Origin: Fragilaria radians
Lineage: Eukaryota; Bacillariophyta; Fragilariophyceae; Fragilariales; Fragilariaceae
DNA: 64,000 nt
Direction: 5' to 3'
NCBI GenBank assembly: GCA_900642245.1
Contig: CAAAJI010000012.1
Location: 1 to 64,000 of the forward strand
The position numbers were made by a program, and so were the translations under genes. The notes under the pieces were generated by a model. That model did not search any database. It saw nothing but the letters and a program-made list of their open reading frames with translations, and was not told where the DNA came from. Shown here piece by piece: positions 10,691-21,208 of the stretch. Positions within the stretch are counted from its first letter, which is position 1. Each line of letters starts with the position of its first letter.

Positions 10691-11460
10691 ATGGATGGCC
10701 AATTGAAGATCACCGGATTTTCACAAGAGAAGAAGGATTGAGAGAAATGGATTGCCACTGTTCTAGCAAAAACTAGGTTCAGAAGATTCAAAAGTCTAGT
10801 GACTGGGATTGACATTGCAGCTGCTTATGCAATATCTGCTTGGGTTTGGTTGATTTAAGCAGATCCGAAGCAAGGCATGCAGGTAAGGCAAGATTGTTCC
10901 AGACAAATTGCATGTTAAAATTTTCTCCACTGACCAAATCCAACTAGATCAAGACCCAGAAGGACTGGTTTTAGTCCAAGTTGGAAGATCCTCCTATTGA
11001 TCCAGATGTATGGATGCAGTGATTGGAACTAAGTTGATTTTTTTGGGACATTCAATTTCAGAGATGGACATGACTATTCATATCTTGCACAACTTGTCTG
11101 ATGAATAAAAAATTAAGGTCAAGTTCATCAAGAACAAATTGGAAGCTGAGAGTGCCATTCTGGGTGAAGTGGAAGTAAGGCCTAGAACCAAGTTTGAATG
11201 ACTCAATAAATCCAAAGAGAAGAACAAAAAAGCTTTGGTTAGCATGAATAAATGTAAGGGTGTATGCAGTTTATGTGTTATCTACGGACACAAAGTGTCG
11301 GAATGTAAGAAAAGCGACCACTGCAATGAAAACCAGGCTCAGCAGGATTTAAAAATGGTTGCAATGAAGGATACAGTGGTGTTATCAGTTACAAATTTTA
11401 TCAGAAAGGACACATTTTTCTGAATTATCCACTTAAGAAAAGGAATGAAGAGTTGATGGG
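10691..11460 (+). mobile_element. Ty1/copia gag relic (CoDi-like), inactivated
   Basis: Decayed gag read from ATG at 10691. The N-terminus reads MDGQLKITGFSQEKKD, stop, then EKWIATVLAKTRF, matching the F.G...FD.W start of copia gag. Further on are EMDMTIHILHNLSDE, stop, then VKFIKNKLEAESAI, which match the D.DFI..IL.NLP.EY and following segments. The nucleocapsid knuckle is clear: CSLCVIYGHKVSEC (about 11268-11309), a perfect CX2CX4HX4C. A second knuckle reads YKFYQKGHIFLNYP, with its cysteines changed to Tyr, Phe or Tyr. Several stops and frameshifts make it non-functional. Protease, integrase and RT are absent immediately downstream, so the element is internally deleted or truncated. Confidence 0.8.
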
Positions 11461-12033
11461 TGCTGAGGCTACATCATTCCAACACTGTGGGGCAGTTTTA
11501 GGGCGATTCTTAATGCTGCTTGAGTAGGCCAAGACACAAAACTTTGTAGCATCCTGTCGTAATCAAATCAGAAGAGTCCTAATGAATAGGTTTCCGGGTA
11601 AATGTATCCAAGAACTCGGAATCAAGATACCAAGAACCCAAGAGCATGACGAGGCGCTTAAAAATCGAAGAAATGAATGAACTTTAATTGGATACGAATC
11701 AGCCATAACCAAGATGCCTTTAGGTTGATGAACGTTAAATAAGCAACTTCTGAGGAACGCATATCAAATTTATTGACAACTTTTTGGCGTTCAATGAAAT
11801 GCGTGAGGGCGATTTTAGGGTACGATCAGTGGCGTACATCTAAGACAGAGTATATAAAAGGCTGACGATTCAACAGCATGGAGTGGAAGACCATAATATA
11901 TATACTCATATTTTCAAAACATACTCTTTAATTTGATATCACCACCGCATCAAAAGCTATTATCTGGCTTCCATTTGACAATTATTTGTTGTCTCTTTCT
12001 TCTCATTTGAGATCAGACGATAGAGAGTATTCA
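11461..12033. other. Intergenic with a strong TATA-like box
   Basis: No gene. A canonical plus-strand TATATAAAAG sits at 11851-11860 with no credible plus-strand ORF after it. It lies downstream of the gag relic and could be part of a decayed LTR, but I could not pair it with a second copy. The rest is the 3' flank of the inhibitor gene. Confidence 0.35.
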
Positions 12034-12502
12034 TCAACCACGGTTTGGGATTTGAATCACAACGTTATTTTTATCAACAAACACACGAACGCGATCTGTC
12101 CGGAAATCACAAGTAACCATAGCACGCTCAGGGATAATGATACATGTGATGTCGTCTGCTTGCTGGGTAATCCATTCACAGCATTCGTTGCCATCCATAC
12201 CGAGACAATTAGGCCATGGACCCTCCTTCAATGATGAGCCAGAACTGGGAATGACAATTTGATTGGATGAATCCTGTAGATGATTAAAATAAAGAATTCG
12301 TTGTCTGGACACGTTAGAGCAGGAATCAAAACAAAATTCTGGGTACAACTGATGCTTAGAATTTGCAGCATTTTTCGTAAATGAAATCCCCTCCGAATGG
12401 GTAAAATCAACGTACCGTTTCGAATGGCTGGTTGCTCATGTGAACGGCAGCTGTAAACCGACTAAGAATGAAGAGAAGCAGCGAAGCAAAGCCTACTCGC
12501 AT
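12034..12502 (-). CDS. Secreted potato inhibitor I (family I13) serine protease inhibitor, 133 aa, two exons
   Basis: Exon 1 is 12416-12502 and exon 2 is 12034-12348, joined in phase 0 across a 67-nt GT-AG intron. Exon 1 gives MRVGFASLLLFILSRFTAA, a clear signal peptide. Exon 2 starts at LYPEFCFDSCS and ends with a textbook potato-inhibitor-I domain (about residues 73-133): PWPNCLGMDGNECCEWI, then CIIIPERAMVTCDFRTD, RVRVFVDKNNVV and IPNRG. The WP start, the RVRVF strand and the final P..G are the family hallmarks. By alignment to eglin c and CI-2 the scissile bond falls in VTC-DFR, so P1 is Cys instead of the usual Leu or Met. Family members block subtilisin- and chymotrypsin-like proteases. 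The linker has extra cysteines (CFDSC) that could form disulfides. A degenerate relative lies at 39.4 kb. Reading only the second exon would miss the signal peptide. Confidence 0.9.
12349..12415 (-). other. Intron, 67 nt, in the protease inhibitor gene
   Basis: Donor GTACGT and acceptor CATCAG. Removing it joins the signal-peptide exon to the inhibitor exon in phase 0. In the signal-peptide frame, reading through meets TGA within three codons, so splicing is needed. Confidence 0.8.
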
Positions 12503-13580
12503 ATACGGTTCTGCTGGTACTGTTCTAACTTTAACTTTCAGGTCGTGTCATAATGCGCGATTGATCGTGGATGATTTCCGAATTTATCTATATTTTATAT
12601 TTTAGGGATACATAAAAACGTGTTTTAGAGGTTGCTTCCATTTTCCCCTATTCATAGACCTTTTCTTGGTTCAGGTAGGCCTTTAAGTAGTTTAACAGAA
12701 TGGATTTCAATTTTTCACCACATCCCCAGGGAACAATAGCAAACAATCAATTCAAGGTTTATTTTATTATCTTTGTTATAGTTTGACTCAGGGCCTTGAT
12801 AACTAGTGAAATAAAGTGAAACACTCTGCTTAATTTAAGTTGTGAGCCTGTTAACGGATTTTTCTATATTCTGTCCACAAATAAGTCATGTACAAACATC
12901 TTCTAAGGTATTCTTTTGGCACAATATATTTTTAGTCTATTATTACATTCCGTTCCTCTAAAGATAAGACTAAAGCAAGATGCTTGGCTACTTAATGTAA
13001 ACTGAAATTTCCATTATCGGCATTTCAATTCAAAGACATTGCATTCACATATCGCCATCACAATTTTACGACAGCTTCGACTAAATAACTTCTACAAAAT
13101 AACTGTAGTATCAGCAGCGATGTGATATTAACTAATAATAGCAATACAACAATCAATCGCAACCTCTAAATTTTCACTTTTGCTGTAAATGCTAAGTCAT
13201 TGGTAAAAGTCACAGAGACAGGTCTTCAGTGAGGTAGTGCAACGATTCAATCAATGGTTATGCTTCGTCTCTCATACACAAAACTATGCTTTATGGTGAG
13301 CGTTCTCAAAGTCAATGTGCCTATAAAGCAATGAGAAGTGATTTGCTAGCTTTCCTTAAAAAAATTAGGATGATTCTTTTTTTCAAAAAGTAAATTGTGA
13401 TTGTAATTCACTTTTAAGTTACTTTCAACTTCAATTGATCTTGCTTTGCCCCAGCTCCTAGTAACAAAAAGATTCATTAGAAGTTAGGGGTACTCACTAT
13501 CCCTTAGTTTATTTGATGTGATCATACTTTACAGTGACAATCAGTACATAAAAAAATGATTCAAATATTTTCGACGCTAT
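12503..13580. other. Intergenic, 1.1 kb
   Basis: Holds the promoter side of the inhibitor gene, including an AT-rich ATATAAAATA word on the minus strand (12591-12600) roughly 90 bp before its start. It also holds the 3' flank of ECM29. No coding structure is seen. Confidence 0.4.
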
Positions 13581-16500
13581 CTAAAGCCACCAAGAAATCG
13601 ATTTGCAAATATCTGATGCTATTGATGTCACTTCGGCTTGAGAATCCATTAACGCTCTGCGAGCTAATGTCATGATATCTTCCTTAAATGGTAGAACTGC
13701 TTCTAAGATGAAACTTGGGCATTGAATTTTAAATGAAGGCTCTGATATTGATGTTCCAGAAAATCTCTGAGATCCTGAACTTGATCTTAGCACCAGTGAT
13801 TTCAAAAGAGAGAGTCCTGCTGCTCGAACTCTCCAAAACTTTTTATCATTCTGCGCTTCAGAGGCAAAAGAAATTATATCCGAAAGAAATCTGTGGTTTT
13901 CAAGAAAATGAATGGAACAATGTGTTATCATTTCTGATGCACCATCAAGCGCCGCTTCTCGTACAGTCCATGCACCTTGTTTTGTACCGCCAATCGATCT
14001 GAACAACAAGAAAACAGTATGAACATCCTGAACAGAATCATCTGCTTTGCCGAATCCTTTCCAAAATAAAGAACTTAGGCATTGAATGGAGCGAGCAACC
14101 ATCAGTGGAGGGATATTTGTACTTCCAGTATTGGTTGACGCGAGAAGAGGATTTGAGCCAATTACTTGAATAAGGCGAGGTGAGAGAGCAATGTACAAAT
14201 CATGTAAATTCTCATTGATTTTCAGCGTTTCTCTTCGAGCCCTGATTAATTTTGCAGCCCCTTCCAATGCGGCTGCCTTGAACGGGAGAATTTCATCGTG
14301 CGAAAAATCAAATGTTTTACCTTGACTTGGAGGTAACGCTGCATACACAAGGGCCACACACAAGCCTGAATACGACAAGGTAGTGGATTCTTCCTGCTTT
14401 ATTTCATCATCAATAACATAGTCTTCGTCGCAATCAATAACTGAACTACTGGTTCTTGTTGATTGCTCTTCACTTATATCGTGCTCAAGATAATTTAAGT
14501 CTTCATCGACAAAATCCGAAAAGAATTTTGTTTTGAAATAATTATCACCGTGAAACAAATCAAAGCAAGAAGATTTTGCGACCGTCATAATTGGTACGCA
14601 AAAGCATTGTTGGTCATTGGAAAAGTTGTCATCATATGAAATCCATTTATGGGCTATATTTACCGTGGCCTTCAGAAGCTCAGTTTTTCCTGACCAAAGC
14701 CTGGGCTTGATCAGAGTAGCTACACATGATATTAATCCTAATTTAGCAGATTCAGCTCTTCTTCTGAGTCTTTGGCCATCCACTGGGATGAAGGAGTTCT
14801 GATTGAGTGTTGGTGATAAGATATACAGATCACATAATTCAGATAAAGAAGCTGCACCTGCGACTCTCCGTATCCATGAAAAGTCTTGTAAAGCCTTTAC
14901 ACACTCCTTTGTTAACCAAGGCAGCAAGCGCTCCTCTATCTGTACACCAGTATCAACACCATTCTCGCTGACAAGCAAAGATCTTCCTTCTTCCCAAATA
15001 TCATTCCAGAGCAATGAAATCTTGGGATCCGCATCCTTTCTTCCAAGAAAAGCTATGGGAAATATTTTCCTGCGCCATATATCATTTGAACCACCATCTA
15101 GGACTTGATTTGATGCCTTAAAAACGATTGCATGCACTGCTGCTGCTGCAGCTTTACGTGCTAAGGGATCATCATAGTTTCCAGTTGACATGTTGTACCT
15201 ATCAGCGATCCGAAGCACTAAAGACCTTACAGCTTGTCCTGGACATTGAGCTGCCAATTTGCCAAGTGCATGGCTCATTTTATCCTTTGCTCCAGTCCCT
15301 CGCTCTTTTTCGCTGGCATTATATAATGCACGCAACAGTCGAACACTGGGATTTATCGATGAAAAACCTGCAAATCTGAAGGCCGTCGGACATGATTGTG
15401 ATAGCAATGCCACGGAATCGGCTGTCGCTGCTCGAGTTGCAAAACCAGCACTGCACCGAAGTGCTGAGTCAAGCTGAGGAATAATTAACTGCTGAGTCGT
15501 AATATCCAAACGAGGTACCATCTCAAGGCACCTATTAAGTGCAAGTGTTAAGGGACCTCTTTGCACCAACTGAATTCTTGCCTGTTCTAGTTGGTCATAT
15601 GTTTCTGATGACTCTCTCCCAGCAGCTCTAACCTGAAAGTAGTTCAGAGCCGCAGGTTCTAGGCTACTCATTGCCGTAAGCAAAGATCCAATGAGATCCG
15701 GAATCACTGGCTTCAAAGTTGATGGACTAGCTATCTCAACGATACCTGTTAGACATGAAATACAAACTCCAGCTGCTTCTGCACACTGCTGGTTAAGTCC
15801 AAACTTCAAAAAAAAAGGAAGAGAAGTAAAGGAGGCAGCTCGTGCACTACTCTGCAAGCGGTCATTATTCTCAACATTGTCGTTTCGAGCATTAAGGGCT
15901 TGTATTTCAGATGTTGGATCGCATAATCGAACTGTCAAAGTCTTTAGTGTCCGCGCAAGAGTTTCGCCACTTTCTCTCACCGCCTCACGAACATCGTCCA
16001 TAGCTCGGATTGCAGCTTTCCACAAACGAATAAGACGCACTGCAGCCGTAACTTCGGAAGATCGCAAAGGGATCAAAGCATCGTCCTCTTCCAGAAAAGC
16101 ATCTCCACCCCCTAGCGCACACCAGGAGCGTCCAACTATTATCTCAGCAAGTGCTCCACAAGCACCGACTCGTGCTTTCCAAAGTTTGCTTCGCGTATCA
16201 TTAAGCAAGCAATCAATTGTAGGAAGTAGGTTTTCAGTGATATTTTGCCTAGCCTCTGCCCCGCCTCCAGTAATACCAAGCCACAAAATTTCAATTTGTT
16301 CCCTGGTTTGCTTATTGGGGTCGTGCTTTGCTCGCAATAATCGAGGAATGAGAGTGCTCAAATGAGGCCGAAGTGCAATTCTCATTTCAATCATACTTTT
16401 CGTGTCTTTTAGTATACAACTTTCACCAAGAAGTACGGAAGCACAGTATCGATCACGCGCTTCACCTGAAAACCAAAATGGATGAGAAACCGACAAGAAA

Positions 16501-19500
16501 AGGAGAGAATAAAGAATATCTGAGCGACCTATTGCAGCAGCCGCTGCTGCCATTACAGTATATGCTCCTAGTGCAGCTTCCCCCACTCCAATGGCTCCGC
16601 CATTCTCTGGCTGTTCAACTTGAATTGATTCTTCAGGCTCAACTCTATTGGTGTCTCTTCTCTCATTACTAATCCTTTCTGTATGCTGAGCTTGACTTTC
16701 TATCATAGCAGATTTGCTATAGGTTTTTGATTGCCCAAACGCTTTCAATAATGATTCGTGCAAAGAATCTTTGAGGGAGATTTCGAGACCCTTAACGTGC
16801 AACGATGACCTTGAACTCGCATCGGCTAACCCTTGACATGCTGTGAGCCCTAGACAACAACTTTCTCTTACCAGTTGTTTGCTCTTAGGATCAGATAATA
16901 GAGTGATAAACGCACTCTGAATTTCGGGGAGATGATTCACAACGGTCGTTATGAAATGGCGATTTAAATGCCTAATATCAATACTAACTTCTCTGGCTGC
17001 TCGTGCAACAAGAGCCAACAACGCTGGTCCAACAGCTGATCTACTTTGCTTATTAGAAGACTTCATATCGCGGAATAAGAGTCCAAAAAGAACCTGTTCG
17101 TGAGGAGGCATAAGTTTAAATCTCTCATTATTGAATTCACTAGGCCAAGGAAGGGAATCTATGTTCCAAGCCACATTTTCTGGACTAAAGGAATCCGCAT
17201 AAGCAGCGAGAGCTTCACCAGCGACAATGGCGATCTCAGGATCTTGGCGATATGCAGAAGATTCAAATGCTGAGAATATGGAATCTAGACACAATAGTCT
17301 CAAAGGGCCAATGGCAACAGAGATCTGGCCTGATGCTGATGTTGAGGAGGCTAGAGCGACCCCAGCACACTGAATAAGGGCTCGAACTTTTACTGGCTCG
17401 TTAGCGCTTCCAGCGAAGGAAACTTTTATTGCATTGTAAAGGCTTGATAGCGAAGCACTGACACCCAGATACAAAATTGGGTTGAGGATTGGCGCATCGA
17501 AGGAATCAAACGATAAGGCAATTTCCAATGCTTGTGAAAACGCATGTACGAATACTTGATCATTCAGAGCAATCCCATTTCCGAGTGATATGAGAACTTG
17601 CGATGCATGCTCCAAGCATTGTTTCACATCCTCGTTTACGTCTTCAAGAGATTGCATCGCAACCCACAGTCTCAGAGCGCGAATACTCCAAGCACCGAGA
17701 TATGCAGCGCCGTGAACTTCCCCACTTAAGACTCTAATGTCTTTTACTTCGCTTAAACTTTGTGAGCACCTTTCCAGGGAAGTCCTCAGTCCACTGGATG
17801 TTAAATATGCATAAAACAGTGGCTCTGATCTGTCATGTTTCCATAATTCGAAGTCTTCGTATAAATAGCCGACTGATGCAGCAAGATATCGCCGAGCTTT
17901 CGAAGATTCTGAACAAATAGCAAGACGTCTTAGAGCGTCGATGGAGATGCTGATTTCTTCCTTGATAATTAGCTGCCTAGAAATCTTGGACGATGAAATG
18001 CAGCTTGATAGACAGCTGGCGCATTCATCAAGTAGGTCTAAACCATCTGGAGAATTTTGTGCTTCCTTTCCTTTTCCTTCGGATCCCCATGATATTAGGG
18101 TATGGCACAATGCCCTCATGTACAATTTAATGGCTTCTTCGTCGGTATTGTAAAGGTCATTCAAAAAAGAATTTAGTGCAAAGCGAACTGTTGCAGCTTG
18201 ACCAGTCTGACTAAAGTCATGGAATTGAGGCCTGACTGACTTGAGTGAGTCACAACCTTCTGAAAAAAGAATTTGAGATATCGATGAAAAGTTAGGCACC
18301 GCAATATCAGATTGCACTATAGACGTGTCTCCAATACTTCGATGCAACCCCAGAGCCTCTCGAGCGATGGAAGAAGTTGTTACATCAGAATCTCCGGCCA
18401 AAAAACAGAGGAGATGAGATCCATTGGTGCTATCTGCTGATTGTAAGAGCTTCCCAGCCCATGATACTGCTGCGGATCTCGAAGCCTTAGATCTTGATGG
18501 TTGTGCAGCGCTCCAGAGAAGAGGCAACAATGCCGAAGACAAAGATTCTTCTTGATTGTAAGCAGAGTTTGCTGACAGCGATGAAGTCGGTTTATGTAAC
18601 CAAGGGTTATCTGAATCTTTCAGCAGTTCGAACGACGTTTTCTTGCTTCGGTCAATCGGTATTTCTCTGCAATATGCTTCTAATAGAGCATCAAGAGCGG
18701 CAACAGTCCTGGGCCGCAGATTTTCAACCTCATATGCTGCACATCCAAAAAGTAAATTAGCAGTCTCGATCGAACGCGCAGACGGCTCATTCGCACCAAA
18801 TATCCGACCTTGTACACAAAACTCGCGGCAACGCGAGAGAGAACAGATAATGCCATAGCAAGCATCGCGAACCGCAACGGATCCTTCAATAGAGCTTAAT
18901 CCAGTTGAAGATGACTGTTTATATGCCGACACACCTGATAAAATCGTGCAACTAGTTGATAGAGCTGACGAAAGAATACTAAGAATCTCATCACTTTTCA
19001 AAACTGCTGGTGTAGCTACCAAACGAGTACAAAGTGCATTAAGCATTCGAGCGGCCGCAAGGCAGGAATTAGCCTGGGTCATTGAAAGAGAAGAAGAATA
19101 CGGTGCAAGCAACATTGAGGCGGTTGAAATGGATAGGTGCCCTATTGCAAGAGCCTCAGATAATTGGAGTAAGAGGTATGGACTTTCTTCAAATATTTTA
19201 GAGCAGAACGATATGGTTGCCGCAGCGGTCTTGTCAGATACCATCCTTCTCTTAAGTGAAATCGCTGAACGTTCCTTAGTAGATGCCGATGACTCATTTA
19301 TTTCCGAGCGAATTGATGTCACTTTAGATAGAATACTATCAGAATTTAATTCCCCGAGCACTAACGTTAAGGTGGATACTATGACCGTGAAAGAATTGCC
19401 AAGTGCAGCAGATCCGTCGATCTCACTTCCTTCGGCTTTGGTAGAATCCAAAAGGAGCTTCAAATAAAACTGTGCCCTTTGTGCAACCTCTGCATCGGAA

Positions 19501-20480
19501 TCACCAGTGGCAACAACTAACAGGATAACTGTGAAGGAAACGCCTTTCTTATATCCCGTATTCAGGAACAACGACCATCGACGTGTAGGTGCAAGAATAT
19601 CCAATAATGCCAATTTGAGATCTCGCAAACGTCCAGGCCCCGCCATTTCAGCAGCCCAGTCTTTGGCTACAAGCGAAGACCCAGTTCTCAGACGTTCATG
19701 TCCAGCCTCTGAAAGCCCTGGTGGTGGCATCGTCAAGGAGGCAGAGAATCTGTAGAGTAAAACGTCAAGAAAGAGCTCGGAGGTGCTTTGGCATATTGTT
19801 ACGTTGTTGGATAGGAGCATGCGTACATTATCAAAAGTTCCGGAACGGGATAGTTTTGAAACATTTTGAGAGTCACACACGGCCTTCGATGTAAAGGATA
19901 ACTCTTGTGATGTATGTAGGTCCTCAGAAACGAATCTCTCTAGAATTCTAAGAAGTATATGGACAACTTGACTTGATTGGAGTTTTCGAGACGGAGAAGA
20001 CACTGAGACTATACCTGAATGAGCTCCTAGTACCACTAACATGCCTGGAAGTAAGAGTTCAGCTTCTTCTATAGAAGTTCTTGGAAGTCCAAGGGTCAAG
20101 AATGCCAACGCTAAATTTAGGGTAAAAGGGTTGATCGATTGATTGTATGTCATTTCATTGCTATCATTGCTTAACAGGAGATGAAGGATAGCATGACAGG
20201 GAAGTTTGCAGTTCTTATCATCGCGCACACGCTTCATGATATGTGATATCATGCCAATTAACTTTTCGTGAATCTTTTTATAAACCGATTGTAACTCCTC
20301 TACGTTTGAAGTCTGAGCCAAGTTGAGTTGATTGGACCCTATTCGTGACAATAATCTCGGTAACAACACGTTAAGAACGCGTTCCAGATTCATCGCCTCT
20401 GTTAGTGCTAATTTATGATCGACACGACTGAGAGATGCGAGCTCTGTCATCGCTGCCTTGATGGTTTCATCGTCATTCAT
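13581..20480 (-). CDS. ECM29: Proteasome adaptor/scaffold ECM29 homologue, 2,299 aa
   Basis: One uninterrupted frame of 6.9 kb. I start it at ATG (complement of 20478-20480, MNDDETIKAAMTELASLSRV); the 87 codons upstream are open but look like 5' leader. The N-terminal third (LERVLNVLLPRLLSRI, then IMKRVRDDKNCKLPCHAIL and PFTLNLALAFLTLGLPR) fits the ECM29 N-terminal domain. The rest is a long series of helical HEAT-type repeats, ending in REAALDGASEMITHC, RVRAAGLSLLKSLV and TLARRALMDSQAEVTSIASD. ECM29 binds 26S proteasomes and is implicated in quality control and in linking them to membranes and motors. At about 2,300 aa it is longer than the yeast and human proteins (about 1,850). Confidence in ECM29 specifically is less than in a giant HEAT-repeat protein. 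Confidence 0.8.
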   Translation of the reverse strand: MNDDETIKAAMTELASLSRVDHKLALTEAMNLERVLNVLLPRLLSRIGSNQLNLAQTSNVEELQSVYKKIHEKLIGMISHIMKRVRDDKNCKLPCHAILHLLLSNDSNEMTYNQSINPFTLNLALAFLTLGLPRTSIEEAELLLPGMLVVLGAHSGIVSVSSPSRKLQSSQVVHILLRILERFVSEDLHTSQELSFTSKAVCDSQNVSKLSRSGTFDNVRMLLSNNVTICQSTSELFLDVLLYRFSASLTMPPPGLSEAGHERLRTGSSLVAKDWAAEMAGPGRLRDLKLALLDILAPTRRWSLFLNTGYKKGVSFTVILLVVATGDSDAEVAQRAQFYLKLLLDSTKAEGSEIDGSAALGNSFTVIVSTLTLVLGELNSDSILSKVTSIRSEINESSASTKERSAISLKRRMVSDKTAAATISFCSKIFEESPYLLLQLSEALAIGHLSISTASMLLAPYSSSLSMTQANSCLAAARMLNALCTRLVATPAVLKSDEILSILSSALSTSCTILSGVSAYKQSSSTGLSSIEGSVAVRDACYGIICSLSRCREFCVQGRIFGANEPSARSIETANLLFGCAAYEVENLRPRTVAALDALLEAYCREIPIDRSKKTSFELLKDSDNPWLHKPTSSLSANSAYNQEESLSSALLPLLWSAAQPSRSKASRSAAVSWAGKLLQSADSTNGSHLLCFLAGDSDVTTSSIAREALGLHRSIGDTSIVQSDIAVPNFSSISQILFSEGCDSLKSVRPQFHDFSQTGQAATVRFALNSFLNDLYNTDEEAIKLYMRALCHTLISWGSEGKGKEAQNSPDGLDLLDECASCLSSCISSSKISRQLIIKEEISISIDALRRLAICSESSKARRYLAASVGYLYEDFELWKHDRSEPLFYAYLTSSGLRTSLERCSQSLSEVKDIRVLSGEVHGAAYLGAWSIRALRLWVAMQSLEDVNEDVKQCLEHASQVLISLGNGIALNDQVFVHAFSQALEIALSFDSFDAPILNPILYLGVSASLSSLYNAIKVSFAGSANEPVKVRALIQCAGVALASSTSASGQISVAIGPLRLLCLDSIFSAFESSAYRQDPEIAIVAGEALAAYADSFSPENVAWNIDSLPWPSEFNNERFKLMPPHEQVLFGLLFRDMKSSNKQSRSAVGPALLALVARAAREVSIDIRHLNRHFITTVVNHLPEIQSAFITLLSDPKSKQLVRESCCLGLTACQGLADASSRSSLHVKGLEISLKDSLHESLLKAFGQSKTYSKSAMIESQAQHTERISNERRDTNRVEPEESIQVEQPENGGAIGVGEAALGAYTVMAAAAAAIGRSDILYSLLFLSVSHPFWFSGEARDRYCASVLLGESCILKDTKSMIEMRIALRPHLSTLIPRLLRAKHDPNKQTREQIEILWLGITGGGAEARQNITENLLPTIDCLLNDTRSKLWKARVGACGALAEIIVGRSWCALGGGDAFLEEDDALIPLRSSEVTAAVRLIRLWKAAIRAMDDVREAVRESGETLARTLKTLTVRLCDPTSEIQALNARNDNVENNDRLQSSARAASFTSLPFFLKFGLNQQCAEAAGVCISCLTGIVEIASPSTLKPVIPDLIGSLLTAMSSLEPAALNYFQVRAAGRESSETYDQLEQARIQLVQRGPLTLALNRCLEMVPRLDITTQQLIIPQLDSALRCSAGFATRAATADSVALLSQSCPTAFRFAGFSSINPSVRLLRALYNASEKERGTGAKDKMSHALGKLAAQCPGQAVRSLVLRIADRYNMSTGNYDDPLARKAAAAAVHAIVFKASNQVLDGGSNDIWRRKIFPIAFLGRKDADPKISLLWNDIWEEGRSLLVSENGVDTGVQIEERLLPWLTKECVKALQDFSWIRRVAGAASLSELCDLYILSPTLNQNSFIPVDGQRLRRRAESAKLGLISCVATLIKPRLWSGKTELLKATVNIAHKWISYDDNFSNDQQCFCVPIMTVAKSSCFDLFHGDNYFKTKFFSDFVDEDLNYLEHDISEEQSTRTSSSVIDCDEDYVIDDEIKQEESTTLSYSGLCVALVYAALPPSQGKTFDFSHDEILPFKAAALEGAAKLIRARRETLKINENLHDLYIALSPRLIQVIGSNPLLASTNTGSTNIPPLMVARSIQCLSSLFWKGFGKADDSVQDVHTVFLLFRSIGGTKQGAWTVREAALDGASEMITHCSIHFLENHRFLSDIISFASEAQNDKKFWRVRAAGLSLLKSLVLRSSSGSQRFSGTSISEPSFKIQCPSFILEAVLPFKEDIMTLARRALMDSQAEVTSIASDICKSISWWL

Positions 20481-21208
20481 GATTGGAAGTTGGATATTTT
20501 TTGAGAATAAATTGCCTAGGACAAGAAATCCATTCCGTTCAGTTCTATCTGATTCTTCCAGACAAGACTTGTCACAATAATTAAGTGGATAGGGTTTGGG
20601 GTTATGCAACCGAAACAATAATTTTTTGCAGCTTAGGCGTCCAATTTTGCAAATTAGATCTCTAAAAAATATGCAAGTTGATGAGAAGTAGCCTATAATG
20701 TTGTATAAAAGGTATTCTCTATAAACTATGCAGTAGATCAAAGAAAATAACCACTGTAATATGCATGGACTTAAGCTATACCCAGTCCATTACATGCTCT
20801 TGTTGACGGTGAAGTGTATACAATTCATGACACAGAAGGAAAGGCCCAAATAACTTGATAGGATTCAGAAACCAAGGATATGCATGTTTTTATAGGACTA
20901 AAACTTGCTACTTTCCCTATTTTTAGCCACCATTAGGTGCTTTCATATCGATTGATTGGATATGTGCACATTGCTCACATTTTCCCTTCAGCATCGCACT
21001 TCAGACATGCATTTTTATCGTTTGTCAATAGCTTCCATCTAAATTGGACTTACAATCTATCAAAGAGTATGTTCGCTGCAGCTCATAGAAAAATTTCATT
21101 CTTTTCCTCATCCGTACTGTGTAGTCTCCAGTATACCTCCAAAACAAAAACTCTGAATATGTCAAAGCCAAACCGTGCGAAACCAATCCACAGCGCTCCG
21201 TTCCTTCC
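20481..21208. other. Divergent intergenic region, 0.73 kb
   Basis: Lies between the starts of ECM29 (minus) and the MSS51-C-like gene (plus), so it should hold both promoters. Open frames here (upstream of 20480 minus, 20937-21227 plus) lack family similarity and are treated as leader or chance. Confidence 0.4.

Noticed and set aside
15691..19467. Plus-strand open frames of up to 224 codons inside ECM29
   Set aside because: Antisense to a conserved 2,299-codon gene, with no family similarity of their own.
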